From assembly GCF_030643805.1 (NCBI RefSeq), contig NZ_CP094656.1, positions 992,001 through 1,056,000 on the forward strand: a stretch of 64,000 nucleotides of DNA, in the 5' to 3' direction. Source of the stretch: Alkalihalobacillus sp. AL-G. GTDB taxonomy: Bacteria > Bacillota > Bacilli > Bacillales > Fictibacillaceae. The position numbers were made by a program, and so were the translations under genes. The notes beneath the pieces were generated by a model that saw only the letters and a list, made by a program, of their open reading frames with translations, was not told where the DNA came from and searched no databases. The number at the start of each line of letters is the position of its first letter. The stretch's first letter is position 1. Shown here in pieces: positions 60,469-64,000 of this stretch.

Positions 60469-62427
60469 TTACCGATTCACGATTTTGTTGTAGGAATTGA
60501 CAGTGAAAACGTAATAGATAAGGTAAATAATCACATATGCTGTCATCGAAATGAGGATCGGCAAGATTACATTTACACCAATCAAATTTGAGAAGAGATT
60601 CGTGCATATATTTACGATCATGGTGCTATGCAAAACGCCGACTACCAAAGGCAATGCAAAAACGACAAACAGCTGCTTCATGAGTGAAAAGCGAATCGCT
60701 TTTCTACTTACACCAATCTTTCGTAAAATTTCATAACGATCTTTATCCGAATTCGCTTCTGTCAGTTGTTTGAAATAGATCATACTTCCAGTGGCAGCTA
60801 AAAACACAAGCCCCAAAAATCCGAAAGTAAAGAGATATAACCCCTTTCCTTCCAAACCTTCCTTATATTCAGTATAAAAGGAAGTCAGTTGATTCTTCTC
60901 TTCTGAAGCGAGTTTCGTTAGTCTTTCAGTCGTGATCTTTATATCCTTTTCACCAGCTACTTCATAGGCTTTGTAGACAATTGGGGTCAATTGATTTTCA
61001 ATGTCGGCAAAAACTGAGTCACTGATTACGATATAAACATCTGGATAACTCCAGCTCACGACCCGATTATCTATCATCTCGACGAATTCGAGCTTTCGAC
61101 TTCCTTCAGGTGTTTCGACCTTGATCGAATGCCCTTCATAGTCCGAAAAAGACTCATCCGTGTACAAAGGCTTTATAATGGCTGCCTTATTACCAGTAAG
61201 CTCAACAGTTTCCTTACGTTCTAATTTTTCAGCAACAGTATTGAACGTACTTTCAGAGACAAGCTTAAATGGTTTTTCCTTTGCGAATTCATCCATAATA
61301 TGCGCCATGTAGTCAGGAACAGTTCCATCTGAATCGTCCAATCCAACTTTTATGACAGGGATATCCATTTGTGCAGTGATCGGATGTTCTTCATCAGATT
61401 CAATAATTTGTGCCACTTTTTGATTAAAGGCTTTATCGGCCGACATGTGTGTATAACTGAATGGAGCAGCACGGTTGGCATGAATTGCATTGCTATAATA
61501 TTGGCTGAAAATAATACTGATTGAACTTAATGTTATTGCACTCAGTAACGCTATAATCGTGAACGTTCGGGAATTCCCTTTGATACGGAACATTAAATGA
61601 GAGGTCCCGATTAGATTCAGTCCACGGTAATAACGGGATTTATTTTTTTGTGCCGTTCGTAAAAGAAATACGGTGACTGATCGGAATAATAGAAAGGTTC
61701 CAATGACAATTCCGGCTAATATCATCAAAAGATTCGTTAATAAATACTCGTTCGTAAGGTCGGTTGGAAATGGCTTTAATGCCAACCAATAACTCGTAGC
61801 GAGTAGAACCACACCAATACCAGCGGCAATGACAGATGCTTTAGGAGCTTGTTCTCCTTCTTTATCAGCCTGAAATAACTCTATTAACTGAAAGCGGTAA
61901 ATCAGACGATACCCTTGAATCGAAGTAAATAAAATCAGGACTGCAAATACAATACTTGTATTAATGATCGCCTCTATAGAAAAATTCAATCCGACTTCGA
62001 CCTCAGAACCAAGAAGCTTGATCAACATCATCGAAAACAATTTGGAAAGCAGTGTACCGAGAAAGACTCCTGTCACAAGGACGACAGCCCCCATAATCAA
62101 GTTTTCATAAAACAACATTTGACCGATTTTCTTTTTCCGAACACCGAGCAATGAATAGAGTCCAACTTCCTTTTTGCGCTTTTTCATGAAAAAAGAATTG
62201 GAATAAAGGATGAAGACAGCGACGAATAAGATCAAGATGACAGACGCGATTAAAAAGGTAGACTGCATCGTTTGGGATAACTCCAGGCTTTTCTGGATTT
62301 CCTTACTGTATTGTAACGAAACAAAGGTAAAATAAATGACGACACTTAACAGCATGGAAAAGAAATAGATTACATAGTTTTGCAGGTTCCCTTTGATGTT
62401 TTTCTTCGCGATACTAAATAACGTCAT
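60469..62427 (-). CDS. BceB-like ABC transporter permease (FtsX fold)
   Basis: 652 residues. About ten helices, with a large extracytoplasmic domain (roughly residues 310-520, for example SYTHMSADKAFNQKVAQIIESDEEHP...) between helices 7 and 8, as in BceB-type antimicrobial-peptide resistance permeases. FMKKRKKEVGLYSLLGVRKKKIGQMLFYENL and the C-terminal RKIGVSRKAIRFSLMKQLFVVFALPLVVG are FtsX segments. It overlaps the ATPase gene by 14 bases. Confidence 0.9.
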   Translation of the reverse strand: MTLFSIAKKNIKGNLQNYVIYFFSMLLSVVIYFTFVSLQYSKEIQKSLELSQTMQSTFLIASVILILFVAVFILYSNSFFMKKRKKEVGLYSLLGVRKKKIGQMLFYENLIMGAVVLVTGVFLGTLLSKLFSMMLIKLLGSEVEVGLNFSIEAIINTSIVFAVLILFTSIQGYRLIYRFQLIELFQADKEGEQAPKASVIAAGIGVVLLATSYWLALKPFPTDLTNEYLLTNLLMILAGIVIGTFLLFRSVTVFLLRTAQKNKSRYYRGLNLIGTSHLMFRIKGNSRTFTIIALLSAITLSSISIIFSQYYSNAIHANRAAPFSYTHMSADKAFNQKVAQIIESDEEHPITAQMDIPVIKVGLDDSDGTVPDYMAHIMDEFAKEKPFKLVSESTFNTVAEKLERKETVELTGNKAAIIKPLYTDESFSDYEGHSIKVETPEGSRKLEFVEMIDNRVVSWSYPDVYIVISDSVFADIENQLTPIVYKAYEVAGEKDIKITTERLTKLASEEKNQLTSFYTEYKEGLEGKGLYLFTFGFLGLVFLAATGSMIYFKQLTEANSDKDRYEILRKIGVSRKAIRFSLMKQLFVVFALPLVVGVLHSTMIVNICTNLFSNLIGVNVILPILISMTAYVIIYLIYYVFTVNSYNKIVNR

Positions 62428-63181
62428 TCGTACCGCCTCCTAGTACTGCCAGTACATCCAATACTTTATTGAAAAATTCCTTTCGGGACGAATTGCCTTT
62501 CACGAGTTCCGTGAAAATCTTTCCATCCTTGATGAATAAAACTCGTTTGCAGTAGCTTGCGGCAAATGCATCATGGGTGACCATCAAGACCGTCGCGTTA
62601 TTTTGTTCATTCAGGCTTTTCAAGCTTTCAAGCAAATCGGTCGCTGATTTTGAATCCAGTGCACCGGTCGGCTCATCTGCAAGTAATAAGCTGGGGTTGG
62701 AAACAATCGCACGGGAAGCAGCTGTTCGCTGCTTTTGTCCCCCGGAAATTTGATACGGGTATTTTTCCAACAACGGACGGATCCCGAATGTATCCGCGAT
62801 CGCATCAACCCTGCGTTCCAATTCCTTCGGGTTCACTTTTGCAAGTGCGAGCGGAAGGATGATGTTCTCTTTGACAGTTAACGTGTCCAACAGATTATAG
62901 TCCTGGAAAAGGAATCCGAGCTTATCACGACGGAATTCCGATAACTGCTCTTCATTCATTTTTAAAATACTCATTCCATCAATCACGATGTCACCGGATG
63001 TAGGCTGATCGATCGTCGCCAACACATTCAGTAATGTCGACTTACCAGCACCGGAAGGTCCCATAATCCCGACAAACTCGCCTTCATGGACAGTCAGGTC
63101 GATTTCATCAAGAGCTGTAAACACATTCCCTTTTGCACCGTAGACCTTTTTTACTCGTTTTGCTTCTACAACAGATTTCAT
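62414..63181 (-). CDS. BceA-like ABC transporter ATP-binding protein
   Basis: 255 residues with Walker A GPSGAGKST, signature ISGGQKQRTAASRAI, Walker B LLLADEPTGALD and H-loop VMVTHDAF. It belongs to the MacB/BceA branch and is coupled to the permease. ATG follows ATGGAGGAATTT. The pair is probably induced by the divergent response regulator. Confidence 0.93.
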   Translation of the reverse strand: MKSVVEAKRVKKVYGAKGNVFTALDEIDLTVHEGEFVGIMGPSGAGKSTLLNVLATIDQPTSGDIVIDGMSILKMNEEQLSEFRRDKLGFLFQDYNLLDTLTVKENIILPLALAKVNPKELERRVDAIADTFGIRPLLEKYPYQISGGQKQRTAASRAIVSNPSLLLADEPTGALDSKSATDLLESLKSLNEQNNATVLMVTHDAFAASYCKRVLFIKDGKIFTELVKGNSSRKEFFNKVLDVLAVLGGGTNDVI

Positions 63182-63431
63182 TTATAAATTCCTCCATGGG
63201 TTTGATTAATGATGATAACCTTATCCTACGATGCTTACAGGGTTACAACCATCGAATCAACTTACAACTATGTATCGCAACCTTACATTTTTGTCATGAT
63301 AATGAAAACATCTCGATAAAGGAATATACTAACAATATACACGAACCACGAGTTAAAATAGAAACCGTGCGGAATAACTTAGGAGTATTCAACGTGTTAC
63401 AAAGGTTGCACTGATCGGAGGGAAGTCGGAA
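63182..63431. promoter_or_regulatory. Divergent control region of the Bce-like module
   Basis: The 250 bases between bceA-like (minus) and the response regulator (plus) should hold both promoters. Near bceA, CTTACAGGGTTACAACC...CTTACAACTA...CCTTACATTTTTG carries repeated CTTACA/GTTACA half-sites that could bind the regulator. The exact boxes were not resolved. Confidence 0.35.
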
Positions 63432-64000
63432 ATGAAGATCATGATTGTGGAAGATGAGAAGACCATTCGGGAAATGGTCGCAGAAACAATCGGAAAATGG
63501 GGATTTGAAACCGTTCAAGTTGCGGACTTTGACAATGTTTTCAGGCAATTTGTAAGAGAGGATCCACACCTCGTATTGATGGATATCAATTTGCCTTCAT
63601 TCGATGGATTTTATTGGTGTAATAAAATACGGGAAGTTTCCAAGGTTCCGATCATTTTCCTTTCCTCCCGCAATACTCCAATGGATATGGTGATGTCAAT
63701 GAATACGGGTGGGGATGATTACATACAAAAACCGTTCTATTCGGACGTACTTGTTGCAAAGATCAATGCATTGCTTCGCAGGACCTATTCCTATACAGAT
63801 TTTCAGCCGAACGTCATTGAGCACGATGGTGTGGTGTTGAATCTTAAGGATGGGGACGTACTCCACAAAGAGCAAAAAGCTGAGCTTACAAAAAACGAAT
63901 TCAAAATCCTGCATATTCTTTTGCAGCACGCTGGTTCTGTAGTGAGTCGTGAAAAGATCATGCGTAGTCTGTGGGAAGATGAAAGCTTTGTCGATGATAA
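63432..64000 (+). CDS. OmpR-family response regulator, BceR-like (3' end cut by window)
   Basis: 189 residues visible. The receiver domain has MIVEDEKTIREM, phosphorylated Asp in LVLMDINLPSFDG and conserved Lys in YIQKPFYSDVLVAK. The winged helix follows (AELTKNEFKILHILLQHAGSVVSREKIMRSLWEDESFVDD) up to the edge. ATG follows GATCGGAGGGAAG. A BceS-like kinase would be expected next. Divergent from the transporter genes. Confidence 0.93.
   Translation, partial: MKIMIVEDEKTIREMVAETIGKWGFETVQVADFDNVFRQFVREDPHLVLMDINLPSFDGFYWCNKIREVSKVPIIFLSSRNTPMDMVMSMNTGGDDYIQKPFYSDVLVAKINALLRRTYSYTDFQPNVIEHDGVVLNLKDGDVLHKEQKAELTKNEFKILHILLQHAGSVVSREKIMRSLWEDESFVDD

Overview
The window reads as chromosomal DNA of a low-GC, Gram-positive, spore-forming Bacillaceae. 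The reasons are strong AGGAGG-type ribosome binding sites, frequent TTG and GTG starts, a YtvI-type sporulation membrane protein, the nifS / nadB-nadC-nadA arrangement known from Bacillus, an intracellular subtilisin, a PlcR/NprR-like TPR regulator and a Bce-type ABC transporter with its response regulator. I cannot name the species from sequence alone. No rRNA, tRNA or CRISPR array was seen.

Layout. 1-9 kb: the end of a ytvI-like gene, a small unknown protein, a secreted lamin-tail/phospholipase-D-fold enzyme followed by seven tandem 52-bp repeats, then NAD biosynthesis with nifS divergent from nadBCA across a NiaR-like operator. 9-27 kb: mostly single housekeeping or niche genes, including a thioesterase, a DUF1796 protein, an epimerase, an intracellular serine protease, two MFS exporters, acetyltransferases and an accessory sliding clamp. 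At 15.1-17.0 kb a helix-turn-helix/TPR regulator stands divergent from a gene for a membrane-targeted precursor that carries five exact copies of an eight-residue motif. 27-29 kb: a secreted glycoamylase-like hydrolase behind CcpA- and LacI-type operators.

29-43.4 kb is an AT-rich accessory stretch. It holds a PadR/HAAS pair, an ECF sigma factor with its membrane anti-sigma, several tiny membrane proteins, gene remnants and a family of intergenic repeats all in one orientation. Mobile DNA sits among these: a complete group II intron with reverse transcriptase, a second group II intron that has lost its ORF, a 5' fragment of a different group II intron, and an IS110 element. Both guide segments of the IS110 bridge RNA can be read against the target and donor sequences.

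43.4-64 kb: a coupled FAD oxidase/half-MFS pair, a TIMP-like surface protein, a PlsY paralogue joined to a GNAT-aminotransferase fusion, an M3 peptidase, a frameshifted methyltransferase, a helix-turn-helix protein fused to a nucleotide-site-dead F1-ATPase beta fold, a broken IS3 element, Nudix hydrolases, and at the right edge a BceAB-like transporter divergent from a response regulator cut by the window end.

The observations most worth following are the decodable IS110 bridge RNA (41.8-43.4 kb), the repeat-peptide/TPR-regulator pair (15.1-17.0 kb), the HTH-F1 beta fusion (54.5-55.5 kb) and the ORF-less intron living beside an intact relative (32.6-39.8 kb).
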